A stretch of DNA of 64,000 nucleotides from Miltoncostaea marina. Lineage in GTDB: Bacteria > Actinomycetota > Thermoleophilia > Miltoncostaeales > Miltoncostaeaceae. Each line of letters begins with the position of its first letter. Within the stretch, counting starts at the first letter, position 1. Position numbers and translations under genes: made by a program. Of the stretch, positions 1 through 7,733 are shown in pieces. The notes beneath the pieces were generated by a model, which had not been told where the DNA came from, made no database searches, and worked only from the letters and a program-made list of their open reading frames with translations. The stretch lies in NCBI RefSeq assembly GCF_018141525.1, contig NZ_CP064655.1, positions 2,450,501 through 2,514,500 of the forward strand. Direction: 5' to 3'.

Positions 1-581
1 CAGCCGCCGACGATGACGGGCACCGGCAGCTCGGCGATGAAGCGCTTCAGGTTGAGCGGCTCGGCGACCGAGGAGACGTGCTCGGCGGAGACGACCGTCC
101 CCTGGATGACCAGGATGTCGAGGCCCGCGTCGAGCACCACGTCGATGTACTCGGTGACCCGCTGCGGGGTGAGCGACCCGGCGGCGAGCACGCCCTGGGC
201 CTTGATCTCGCGGATGCGCTGGGCCATCAGCTCGGGCTTGATGGGCTCGCGGTAGATCTCCTGCAGGCCGCGCGTCGCCTCCTTGGGCGGCATCGCCGCG
301 ATGCGCTCCAGCTCGGCGTCGGCCTCCTCGTAGCGGGTCTGGATGCCCTCGAGGTTGAGGACGCCGAGGCCGCCGGTCTTGCCGATGATCCCCGCCGTGC
401 GGGTGTCGACCACGCCGTCCATCGCCGAGGCGAGGATGGGCAGCTCGAGCTCGTGCCCGTCGAGGCGCCAGGTCAGGTCGACGTCCTCCGGGTCACGCGT
501 CCGGCGGCTGGGGACGATGGCGATCTCGTCCAGCCCGTACGCCCGCCGCCCCTTCTTTCCACGCCCGATCTCGATCTCCAC
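1..581 (-). CDS. guaB3: GuaB3-family IMP dehydrogenase-related protein (3' end beyond window)
   Basis: The reverse strand encodes an IMPDH/GMP reductase-type barrel protein; only the first ~193 residues are in the window. The visible part has the family N-terminus (GRGKKGRRAYGLDEI), the substrate-region segment ASAMDGVVD followed by GGLGVLNLEG, and VIQGTVVSAEHVSS. The GRGKK start and lack of a CBS pair after the first strand match the actinobacterial GuaB3 branch rather than GuaB itself. Family knowledge places these proteins in or near guanine nucleotide metabolism, though the exact reaction of GuaB3 is less clear than that of GuaB. The GTG start at 581 has a good ribosome site (GGAGG, 7 nt away). 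A 166-nt gap separates it from the upstream sugar kinase, so it may have its own promoter. Confidence 0.85.
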   Translation of the reverse strand, partial: MEIEIGRGKKGRRAYGLDEIAIVPSRRTRDPEDVDLTWRLDGHELELPILASAMDGVVDTRTAGIIGKTGGLGVLNLEGIQTRYEEADAELERIAAMPPKEATRGLQEIYREPIKPELMAQRIREIKAQGVLAAGSLTPQRVTEYIDVVLDAGLDILVIQGTVVSAEHVSSVAEPLNLKRFIAELPVPVIVGG

Positions 582-747
582 TCAGCGCCCTCCGCCCGGT
601 CCGGCCGACCCGCCCCTGAGACGAGACGACCCAGGCCGGCCTGCGCCGCCGCCTGGGTCGGTCACCCCGTGGTACGTGGTTCGGTGCTCACGAAGAATGA
701 TCGGACGATTCTAGCGCCGGGCCCGGCCGGGCGCCGGGGGACGCGCG

Positions 748-1698
748 TCACTGGTCGGCCACCACCTCGACCCGCCGCATGAAGGCCTCCACGTCGGCCG
801 GGTCGAACACGCCCGCCCCGAACCGCTGGGTGCTCGCCGCGCCGCAGGCGACGGCCAGCGCGAGCGCCGCCTCGGGGGGCTGGTGGCCGTGGCGCCCGGA
901 CAGGTAGCCGGCCAGCATCGCGTCGCCCGAGCCGACGGTCGACACCACGTCCGTGCGCCGCGGCAGGCGCGCGCGGTAGGTGCGCCCGCGCTTGCCGTGC
1001 TCGGTGCGGATGCGCGCCACGCAGCCGTCCTCGTGATGGATGAGCGCCGTCTCGGCGCCCATCTGGGTGAGCGTCTCCGCCGCGGCGGCCATGTCGTCCT
1101 CGTCGGCGAACTCGTGGCCCACGATCTCCTCGGCCTCGCGCACGTTGGGGCTCACCACGCCGGGCTCGGCGGCGAGCGCCGCGCGCAGGGCGGGCCCCGC
1201 CGCGTCGACGGCCACCACCACCTTCTCGCGGCGCAGCTCGCGGGTGAGCTGCTCGTAGTAGTCGGCCGGCACGTCGCGCGGCAGCGAGCCCGCCAGCACC
1301 ACGATGTCGGCGCCCTTGCACAGGTAGCGCATCTTCTCGTGGAAGAGCTCCAGCTCGGCCGGGAGCACGGACGGGCCCAGCTCGTTGATCTCGGTCTGCG
1401 AGCCGGTCGTCGGGTCGATCACGGCGGTGCTGGTGCGCGACTCCTCGGCGATCCGCACGAAGTCGTTGAGGATGCCCTCGCCCGTGAGCTCCTCGATGAT
1501 GTAGGTCCCCACCCGCCCGCCGGCCATGCCGGTGGCGATGACCGGCTGGCCGAGGCGCTTGAGGGCCCGCGCCACGTTGACACCCTTGCCGCCCGGCAGC
1601 CGCAGCGAGGCGTCCGCGCGGTGGCGGTTGCCGATGTTGAAGTTGGGCACGCGCACCGTGCGGTCGAGCGCCGCGTTGAGGGTCACCGTGACGATCAC
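748..1698 (-). CDS. PfkB-family sugar kinase, 1-phosphofructokinase-like
   Basis: This 316-aa protein is a ribokinase-fold (PfkB) kinase of the hexose/phosphohexose subgroup that transfers phosphate from ATP to a sugar or sugar phosphate. It shows the N-terminal signature GGKGVNVARAL (residues 36-46) and the C-terminal ATP/catalytic signature GSGDAMLAGYL with the likely base Asp259. The early TLNAALDRTV segment is typical of 1-phosphofructokinase and tagatose-6-phosphate kinase, so fructose-1-phosphate is the best guess. No PTS genes are adjacent, so the substrate stays open. Its ATG overlaps the stop of the carboxypeptidase gene by 4 nt, which makes it the last gene of the AEC-pyrF-carboxypeptidase chain. 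Confidence 0.9.
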   Translation of the reverse strand: MIVTVTLNAALDRTVRVPNFNIGNRHRADASLRLPGGKGVNVARALKRLGQPVIATGMAGGRVGTYIIEELTGEGILNDFVRIAEESRTSTAVIDPTTGSQTEINELGPSVLPAELELFHEKMRYLCKGADIVVLAGSLPRDVPADYYEQLTRELRREKVVVAVDAAGPALRAALAAEPGVVSPNVREAEEIVGHEFADEDDMAAAAETLTQMGAETALIHHEDGCVARIRTEHGKRGRTYRARLPRRTDVVSTVGSGDAMLAGYLSGRHGHQPPEAALALAVACGAASTQRFGAGVFDPADVEAFMRRVEVVADQ

Positions 1699-2855
1699 GG
1701 CAGCAGCGACTCCACGCCGGCCCGCAGGCGGTCGAGGAACCCGGGCTCCGCGGCACCGCGCACGGCGACGAGGTCGCGCCGCCCGACCACGCGGCCGCCC
1801 TGGCGCATGGTGATCGTGCCGATCACCTCGCCCGCGCTGACCGGCGCCCGCACCTCGGTGGGCGCCACGATCGTCTCGGTGAGCGGCTGCCCCAGCCGGA
1901 TCGGCGCGCTCAGCGGGCGGTCGGGCCGGTAGGGCACCCGCACCCCGGGCGCGTCGTCGACCGGCGCCTCGCCCACGATCGCGCCGGCCGGCAGCAGCGT
2001 CGCGCGCGCGTACTGGGCGAAGCCCCAGTCCAGCAGTCGCTTCGTGTCCTGCGCGCGCTGCTCGCCGGAGGGCGAGCCGATCATCGCCGCGTAGAGCGTC
2101 ACCCCGAGCGCCGGGCGCCGCGAGCGGGCGACGATCGCATAGCCGGCGTCGTTGGTCATGCCGGTCTTGACCCCGTCCGCGCCCGGGTCCAGGTCGAGCA
2201 GCAGGTTCTCCGACACCAGCTCGCGCACGCCGGCGCCCCGCGGCCCGGGGATGGTGGCCCGGCGGGAGGCGACGATCGCGCGGAAGACCGGGTCGCGCAT
2301 GGCGACGCGGCCCAGGCGGATGAGGTCGGACACGCTCGAATGATGCCCCGGCGCGTCGAGTCCATGCGCGTTGTGGAAGCGGGTGTGCGCGAGCCCCATC
2401 CGCCGGGCCCGCGCGTTCATGAGCTCCACGAAGGCCGCCTCCGAGCCCGCCACGCCCTGGGCGAGGGTCAGGCCGGCGTCGTTGCCGCTCGCCACGAGCA
2501 GGCCGGTGAGCAGGTCGCGCACCGACAGCCGCTCACCCGCGACCAGCCCGGCGCTGGAGCCCCCGATCTCGACCGCCGCCCGCGGGACCGTGTACTCCTC
2601 GTCGAGGCCGGCCTCGTCCAGGACGACCAGCGCGGTCATGATCTTCGTCGTGCTCGCCATCGCCAGCTCCCGGTCGGGGGCGCGCTGGGCCAGCGTCTCG
2701 CCCGTCCTCGGGTTGACGAGGATATAGGCGGCCGCGGCGACCTCCGGAGCGGGCGCGGCGGCGGCGGGGGCGGCGACCACCGACGCGAGCACGACGATGA
2801 TCGCGAGCCGGCGCAGCACGGCCGCGATCCTAGCCCCCCGCGCCGGCGCGCTCAT
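1695..2855 (-). CDS. Serine D-alanyl-D-alanine carboxypeptidase (PBP5/DacA type, S11)
   Basis: A 386-aa secreted peptidoglycan enzyme that trims the terminal D-Ala of stem peptides. An N-terminal hydrophobic signal segment covers about residues 13-34. The three penicillin-binding motifs are present: S68-T-T-K71, S123-G-N and K230-T-G. A C-terminal beta-rich domain (about residues 290-365) and a final helix resemble the PBP5 tail that touches the membrane. The ATG at 2855 overlaps the pyrF stop (ATGA), which fixes this start; a longer in-frame reading upstream is only antisense-like pyrF sequence. Its place between pyrF and a sugar kinase has no obvious functional logic beyond cotranscription. 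Confidence 0.92.
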   Translation of the reverse strand: MSAPARGARIAAVLRRLAIIVVLASVVAAPAAAAPAPEVAAAAYILVNPRTGETLAQRAPDRELAMASTTKIMTALVVLDEAGLDEEYTVPRAAVEIGGSSAGLVAGERLSVRDLLTGLLVASGNDAGLTLAQGVAGSEAAFVELMNARARRMGLAHTRFHNAHGLDAPGHHSSVSDLIRLGRVAMRDPVFRAIVASRRATIPGPRGAGVRELVSENLLLDLDPGADGVKTGMTNDAGYAIVARSRRPALGVTLYAAMIGSPSGEQRAQDTKRLLDWGFAQYARATLLPAGAIVGEAPVDDAPGVRVPYRPDRPLSAPIRLGQPLTETIVAPTEVRAPVSAGEVIGTITMRQGGRVVGRRDLVAVRGAAEPGFLDRLRAGVESLLP

Positions 2856-3691
2856 CCCGCGACCGGCCCCTCCCCCTCCTCGAACGCCGTCCAGAGCGCC
2901 GCGCGCAGCTCCTCGGCCGCCCGGCGGGGGCGCTCGGCGAAGATGATCGAGCGGCTCGCGGAGACGAGCGCGCCGGCGGCGCGGCCGCCGAACGCCGGGC
3001 CGAGGTCCTCCGGGCGGCCGCCCTGCGCGCCCACGCCCGGGATCAGCAGCGGCTGGTGCGGCATCAGCTCGCGCAGCGCCGCGAGCCGCTCGGGGACGGT
3101 CGCGCCGACCACCGCGCCGAGCGCGGAGAGCCCGGACGCGTCGACGCTCGGCGCGCCCCACTCGGCCACCTTGCGCGCGACGGCCTCGTGCCACAGCCCG
3201 CCGCCCGCCAGGGGGAGGTCCTGCAGCTCGGCCGCCCCCGGGTTGGAGGTGCGCACGAGCGCGAACAGGCCGCGGCCGCCGGCCGTCGCGGCCTCGATGA
3301 ACGGCGCGACGGCGTCGCCGCCGAGCGAGGGGTTGATCGTGAGGGCGTCGATCGGCGGCCGCAGGAAGGCCTCGGCGTAGGCGCGGCTGGTGACGTCCAC
3401 GTCGCCGCGCTTGGCGTCGGCGATCACGAGCAGGCCGGCGTCGGCGGCGGCGGTCGCCACCCGCTCGAACGCCTCCCACCCCGCGGTGCCGAAGCGCTCG
3501 AAGGTGGCGAGCTGGATCTTGGCGGCCACGCACGCCGGCCCGGCCGCGGCGATCGCCCGCCGGCAGAACGCGCGCGCGCCCTCGGCGCCGCCCGGCACGC
3601 GCCGCGGGTCGGGGTCGAGGCCCAGCACCACCTGGCTCGCGCGCGTCTCGACGGCCGCCGCCAGCCGCGCGCCGAACGGGGTCGCGCTCAC
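2852..3691 (-). CDS. pyrF: Orotidine 5'-phosphate decarboxylase, type 2
   Basis: This 279-aa protein catalyses the last step of UMP synthesis, removing CO2 from OMP. It carries the catalytic signature DAKRGDV (residues 92-98, with Lys94) after a VLGLDPDP strand, and NPSLGGDA later. Length and layout match the longer PyrF type 2 family found in actinobacteria. I chose the GTG at 3691 because it overlaps the stop of the AEC gene in the GTGA pattern used throughout this strand; a start 18 nt further upstream would reach into that gene. No other pyrimidine genes are visible nearby. Confidence 0.92.
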   Translation of the reverse strand: MSATPFGARLAAAVETRASQVVLGLDPDPRRVPGGAEGARAFCRRAIAAAGPACVAAKIQLATFERFGTAGWEAFERVATAAADAGLLVIADAKRGDVDVTSRAYAEAFLRPPIDALTINPSLGGDAVAPFIEAATAGGRGLFALVRTSNPGAAELQDLPLAGGGLWHEAVARKVAEWGAPSVDASGLSALGAVVGATVPERLAALRELMPHQPLLIPGVGAQGGRPEDLGPAFGGRAAGALVSASRSIIFAERPRRAAEELRAALWTAFEEGEGPVAG

Positions 3692-4554
3692 AGCAGCAGC
3701 TCCCGCCACGCGGGCAGCGTGAGGGTGGCGAGGAGCGTGGTCACGACCACCGCACCGGCGAGGACGTCGGTGCGCAGGCCTTCGCGTGCGCCGATCACGA
3801 GCGACATCATGGCGGTCGGCATGGCCGCCATGATGACGACCGTGTGCAGGACGTCACCCTCGAGGCCCAGGGCGAGGGCGATCCCGTAGCCGATCACGGC
3901 CGCCAGGCCGAGCTTCACGACCACCACGAAGGTCAGCTCGCCCCACAGCCGCGCCAGCCCGCGCCCCTCGATCATGAGCCCGGCGTAGACCATCGTCAGC
4001 GGCAGGGTGGCCGCCCCCAGGATCTCGAAGGGCCGCTCGGCGGCCGCGCTCAGCTCGACGCCGGCCAGGTTCACCGCGAGGCCGGCGACGAGGGCCCAGT
4101 TGGGCGGCAGCATCAGGGAGCGCACCACCTGGCGGCGGTCGATGCGGGGGCCCTCCTCCACCCGCCCGTAGGCGGAGGCGATCGCGACCGTCGAGGTCCA
4201 GGTGAGGATCCCGGTGGCCAGCGAGTCGTACATCACCGCCGCCGCCTGCGAGAAGCCGTCGCCCGAGGCGGCGATCAGCGGCAGGCCGAAGAACCCGGTG
4301 TTGCCCACCGCGGTCGCCACGATCAGGGCCCCCGACCGCGGCCGCTCCATGCCCCATACGCGCGTCGCGCCGGCCGCCAGCAGCAGCAGCGCGGCGTGGA
4401 TCGCGAGGCCCGCCACCGGCACGAGCAGGAGCGTGCCGTCGAGGTCGGCGCGGGCCAGGATCAGGAAGACCAGCGCCGGCAGGGTGAGGTGGATCACCAC
4501 CCGCACCAGCAGCGGCCCGTCCTCGCGGCGCAGGACCCCCGCCCGGCGCGCCAC
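3688..4554 (-). CDS. AEC-family membrane transporter
   Basis: A hydrophobic 288-aa protein with about eight to nine membrane segments and the AEC features VGNTGFFGLPL and a final block of small hydrophobic helices. AEC proteins (auxin efflux carrier / malonate permease family) are secondary carriers of organic anions; the substrate cannot be read from sequence. The GTG at 4554 is the first usual start codon. However, the same frame continues upstream to a CTG at 4602 (LTETTFAALVVILAGAV), which would supply the expected first membrane helix, so the true start may be this rare codon or the gene may have lost its start. It is the first gene of the chain to pyrF and beyond. Confidence 0.8.
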   Translation of the reverse strand: MARRAGVLRREDGPLLVRVVIHLTLPALVFLILARADLDGTLLLVPVAGLAIHAALLLLAAGATRVWGMERPRSGALIVATAVGNTGFFGLPLIAASGDGFSQAAAVMYDSLATGILTWTSTVAIASAYGRVEEGPRIDRRQVVRSLMLPPNWALVAGLAVNLAGVELSAAAERPFEILGAATLPLTMVYAGLMIEGRGLARLWGELTFVVVVKLGLAAVIGYGIALALGLEGDVLHTVVIMAAMPTAMMSLVIGAREGLRTDVLAGAVVVTTLLATLTLPAWRELLL

Positions 4555-5222
4555 CGCGCCGGCGAGGATGACGACGAGGGCCGCGAAGGTGGTCTCGGTC
4601 AGGGCCGGCCCCGCGTCACGGCGGCGAGGCTACCAGCGGCGGCCCGGGACGCCGGCCGGCCCCGCGAACGCGGCGCGCCCCGGCGCGGGCGCGGGGCTCG
4701 CCGCCCACTTGGGCGATCGGCGTCCGCCCAAGTGAGCAGACCCGCCAACGGCCTGCGGATCATCATCGGAACGCCCCCCCTCGGCCCCGGTGCCGCCCGC
4801 GGCCGGTTCCGTCCGCGAGGCCCCCGCTCACTTGGGCGATCGGCGTCCGCCCAAGTGAGCAGCCCCGCCGACGGCCTGCGGATCGCGGTCGGAACGCCCC
4901 CCCGGCGGACCACGGGGCCCCGGTTGCCGCCGGCGGCCGGTTCCGTCCGCGAGGCCCCCGCTCACTTGGGCGATCGGCGTCCGCCCAAGTGAGCAGACCC
5001 GCCGACGGCCTGCGGATCGCGGTCGGAACGCCCCCCCGGCCGCGGCGCACCCTCGTGCCGGCCGAGCAGCCCGGGCCGTACGGGCCCCGCCTCGCCCCAG
5101 GGGGTACCGCCGGCCGGGGGCCCGACGCGGAGGGACGGGACGGGATCCCACGCGGGCTCCCGCGGCGGGGGCGAAGAGCGCGGCGGCGGTACGCTCCGCG
5201 CCCCGTCCGTCGAGGAGGCCCC
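4555..5222. repeat. Gene-free stretch with three REP-like hairpin repeats
   Basis: About 670 nt without a credible gene. It holds three copies of a 75-nt core unit at about 4703-4780, 4826-4902 and 4960-5036 (spacing 123 and 134 nt). Each begins with an inverted repeat: arm GCTCACTTGGGCG, 9-nt loop ATCGGCGTC, arm CGCCCAAGTGAGC. Arms are at 4826-4838/4848-4860 and 4960-4972/4982-4994; copy 1 (4706-4715/4725-4734) has lost the outer 3 pairs on its left side. A conserved tail ending GGAACGCCCCCC follows each hairpin, and a shared CCGGTTCCGTCCGCGAGG block precedes copies 2 and 3. This resembles repetitive extragenic palindromes. The last ~60 nt before 5223 carry a TACGCT box and a GAGGAGG ribosome site for the next gene. 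Confidence 0.85.
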
Positions 5223-5669
5223 ATGTCACGCGCCGCAGCCCGAGCCCTCGCCGCGATCATCGCCGTCCCGGTCGCGGTCACGCTCGCCGCGGGCTGCTCG
5301 TCGGACGGCGGCGGCGACGCCGGCCCCGACGACGCTCCGCCGCCGGCGGAGCGGGTCGCCGTGCCCGACGTGGCCGGCCTGACCCCCGCCGCGGCGGTGG
5401 AGCTCATCTGCGACGCCGGCCTGACGGTCGGCGCGGTCGAGGTGGTCGCCCGCACGCCGGAGGTCCGCGGGCGCGCCGGGCGGGCGGGCGCCCGGATGCG
5501 CGTCCGCTCCACGACCCCCGCGGCGGGGGTCGCGCTGCCGGCGGGCCACTTCGTCGACCTCGGCGTCGCGGTGCCGCGCAACGCGGCGATCGTCGTGCGG
5601 GCGGCGTGCGACCCGGCCGCGGCGCCCGCGCCCGGCGATCAGGAGGGCGGCAGGACCTCCCGCCAGTAG
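5223..5669 (+). CDS. Secreted lipoprotein with a PASTA-like domain
   Basis: A 148-aa protein with a signal peptide and lipobox LAAGC (Cys25), so it should be lipid-anchored outside the membrane. After a Gly/Asp/Pro-rich linker, residues ~42-120 look like one PASTA repeat: VPDVAGLTPAAAVELI, a central strand pair, and a final TPAAGVALPAG segment. PASTA domains bind peptidoglycan fragments or beta-lactams and usually sit on PknB kinases or PBPs; a stand-alone lipoprotein form is less common. The ATG at 5223 follows a GAGGAGG ribosome site. Its 3' end overlaps the convergent pilin-like gene by 31 nt. Confidence 0.75.
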   Translation: MSRAAARALAAIIAVPVAVTLAAGCSSDGGGDAGPDDAPPPAERVAVPDVAGLTPAAAVELICDAGLTVGAVEVVARTPEVRGRAGRAGARMRVRSTTPAAGVALPAGHFVDLGVAVPRNAAIVVRAACDPAAAPAPGDQEGGRTSRQ

Positions 5670-7117
5670 TACGTCTCCCAGGAGCCCTCGATGACCGGGT
5701 ACAGGTACGGCCGGAGGCGCTGGAGGGTCTCGTCGTAGCGGTACTCCCGCTCCTGGAACTGGGTCGCGTAGCCGCCGTCGGCGGTGGTCTGCGAGCCGAT
5801 GTAGACCATCTCGCGGTGGGGGTTCGTCGAGCGCGGCTGGCTGCGGTAGGTGCGCCACTGGCCCGACTGGGCGAGCGTCGCGGCGCGGAAGGTCAGGTAG
5901 ACCGGCGCGTACTCGGCGATCACGACCTCGTTGGCGGCGATCAGCCCCAGCACGTTGTTGCCGTCGGCGGCGTAGGAGATGTTGCCGCCCACGTAGACGT
6001 TGCCCTTGCTGGCGATCGTCACGTTGCCCTTCACGACGGAGTGGCGCGCGCCGCTCGTGGCCCGGCAGACGTCCTGGATGCCGAGGCCGTCCGAGACGAT
6101 CACCGACTGCTCGAAGTACATCGCGGTCTGGGCGCCGAGCGTCTTGGTGGGCTCGCACTCGAGGCGGCTGATCGTGGCGCCCGGGTCGGAGGTGTTGGTC
6201 ACCCGCCAGACGCGCGCGCGGCCGTCGCCGAGGAACTGCACCAGCCAGGCGTTGGCGCCCGAGTTGTTGAAGTAGGTGCCGGTGGCCTCGGCGGCCGCGC
6301 GGATGTCGAGGCGGGTCTGCGTGAACCGGTTGAAGTCGATCGGGGTCGGGAAGCGCGACCGGAACGACGGCGTCGTGGTCGAGTCGTAGGCGCCGCCGCG
6401 GTAGACCGACGAGGGCCGGTACGAGCCGCTGCAGTTGCTGCTCGTCGAGCAGACGTAGCGCTGGGCGTAGGCGGCCGCCTCGGCGATGCCCTGGTGGTTG
6501 ATGTCGACCGCCGAGTAGAGCTTGCCGGTGGTGCGGGCGTTGTCGCCGTAGCGGATGGTCGCGTTGGAGATCATCTGGAAGTCGGCGATCGACGACGGGC
6601 GCACCTGCGCCTGCACCGACCGGGTCACCGGGCTCGGCCGGCCGCGGCCCGCCTGGGCGGTCGACTGCACGGTCACGAGGTCCGGGCTGCCCGCCGCCGG
6701 CGGCACGATGCGCAGCGAGTAGGCCGCCTCGCCGTAGCGCGAGTCCTGCAGCTTCACCCACGTCCTCGACGCCCCGGCCTGGTACGTCCAGGTCGTGTAC
6801 GCCGGGTTCCAGGCGCTGCCCGGCTGGTGGACGACGCCGTTCGGCGCGACGCGCGGGTCCTCGGCGCGGTCGACGTAGTGCAGGTAGTAGAGACGGTCCT
6901 CCACCAGCCGCGAGATGTAGGTGTTGACGCCGGCGTCGGCGGCCTGCAGGGCGATGTCGGCCCGCGACTCGCGGGCGGTCTGGGTCGTGCCGCTGCGCGC
7001 CAACGACAGGCTCGCGAGCACCAGCAGGGCGAGCACCGCGGTCAGCGTGATGACCGTGATGAGGCTCGCGCCCCGCTGGCCCCGGCGGGGCCGCCTAGGC
7101 GTTGCGGAGTGCGACAT
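5639..7117 (-). CDS. PilX-like type IV pilus-associated protein
   Basis: A 492-aa protein with a short basic N-terminus, the segment RGASLITVITLTAVLALL forming one membrane helix (about residues 19-40), then a long extracellular region. The N-terminus resembles the PilX family: it looks like a prepilin helix but lacks the usual G/F cleavage pair and Glu5. The body has tandem beta-rich stretches including VNTYISRLVEDRLYYLHY and a run of alternating polar strands (GNVTIASKGNVYVGGN) resembling bactofilin-like or polymer-forming repeats. It is third in a pilin-like cluster and starts 23 nt inside the preceding gene. Role inferred: minor component of a type IV pilus or related secretion filament. 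Confidence 0.7.
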   Translation of the reverse strand: MSHSATPRRPRRGQRGASLITVITLTAVLALLVLASLSLARSGTTQTARESRADIALQAADAGVNTYISRLVEDRLYYLHYVDRAEDPRVAPNGVVHQPGSAWNPAYTTWTYQAGASRTWVKLQDSRYGEAAYSLRIVPPAAGSPDLVTVQSTAQAGRGRPSPVTRSVQAQVRPSSIADFQMISNATIRYGDNARTTGKLYSAVDINHQGIAEAAAYAQRYVCSTSSNCSGSYRPSSVYRGGAYDSTTTPSFRSRFPTPIDFNRFTQTRLDIRAAAEATGTYFNNSGANAWLVQFLGDGRARVWRVTNTSDPGATISRLECEPTKTLGAQTAMYFEQSVIVSDGLGIQDVCRATSGARHSVVKGNVTIASKGNVYVGGNISYAADGNNVLGLIAANEVVIAEYAPVYLTFRAATLAQSGQWRTYRSQPRSTNPHREMVYIGSQTTADGGYATQFQEREYRYDETLQRLRPYLYPVIEGSWETYYWREVLPPS

Positions 7118-7733
7118 CGGTGCTCAGCTCCAGGGTCGAGGTCGTGCCCCCGCTGCGCTGGCCCACGACCAGGCGCACCGCGATGCGGCCGACCTCGCGC
7201 AGTTGCGCGGCGCTCGGGGTGGCGGGGAGCGGGTCGCCGGCGCCGGTCGCGGCGGCGAAGACCGGCGTGGCGCCGTTCTGCACCGGGGCGAGCATCGTCT
7301 GCCGGCCGGTGTACGCGTTGTAGGTGAACGGCGCGCTCGCGCCGACGGGCGCGGCCGACTCGCGGACGAGCCGGCCCGACACGACCGCCCAGCGCACCTT
7401 GTGCGGCCGCGGCGTGGTGGCCGTGAGCGCCCGCGAGGGGTCGACGTACATCACGAGCTCGGTCGGGCTGAGCAGCACGACCGGGCTGGTGAGCCCGTCG
7501 TCCGGGCTGATCGCCTGGCGCGCCTCGCGCACGAGGCGGGCCAGCGCGGTGCGGCCGTCGGCCTGCGCGCGCGCCTGCGACTCGTGCGTGCGGGTGGCGT
7601 CGACGCCCGAGAAGAAGAAGGCGAACAGCCCGGTGGCGAAGATCGAGGCGAGGATCATCGCCACGAGCAGCTCGGTGAGGCTGAACCCGCCCTGGTCGCG
7701 CAGCCGGCCGCGGATGCGGGCCCGCGCGGTCAC
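7095..7733 (-). CDS. Type IV prepilin-like protein (PilW/PulJ type)
   Basis: A 212-aa protein with a canonical prepilin signal: a basic leader then G16/F17 with Glu at mature position 5 (QGGFSLTELLVAMI), followed by a hydrophobic helix. Prepilin peptidase would cut after Gly16. The soluble domain of ~170 residues has the KVRWAVVSGRLVRES strand seen in PilW/PulJ minor pilins. The GTG at 7733 overlaps the previous stop (GTGA), which sets the start against a much longer reading that only mirrors the neighbour. It lies between a larger Ig-like prepilin and a PilX-like protein, the usual setting for minor pilins. No assembly ATPase or prepilin peptidase is in the window. Confidence 0.85.
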   Translation of the reverse strand: MTARARIRGRLRDQGGFSLTELLVAMILASIFATGLFAFFFSGVDATRTHESQARAQADGRTALARLVREARQAISPDDGLTSPVVLLSPTELVMYVDPSRALTATTPRPHKVRWAVVSGRLVRESAAPVGASAPFTYNAYTGRQTMLAPVQNGATPVFAAATGAGDPLPATPSAAQLREVGRIAVRLVVGQRSGGTTSTLELSTDVALRNA

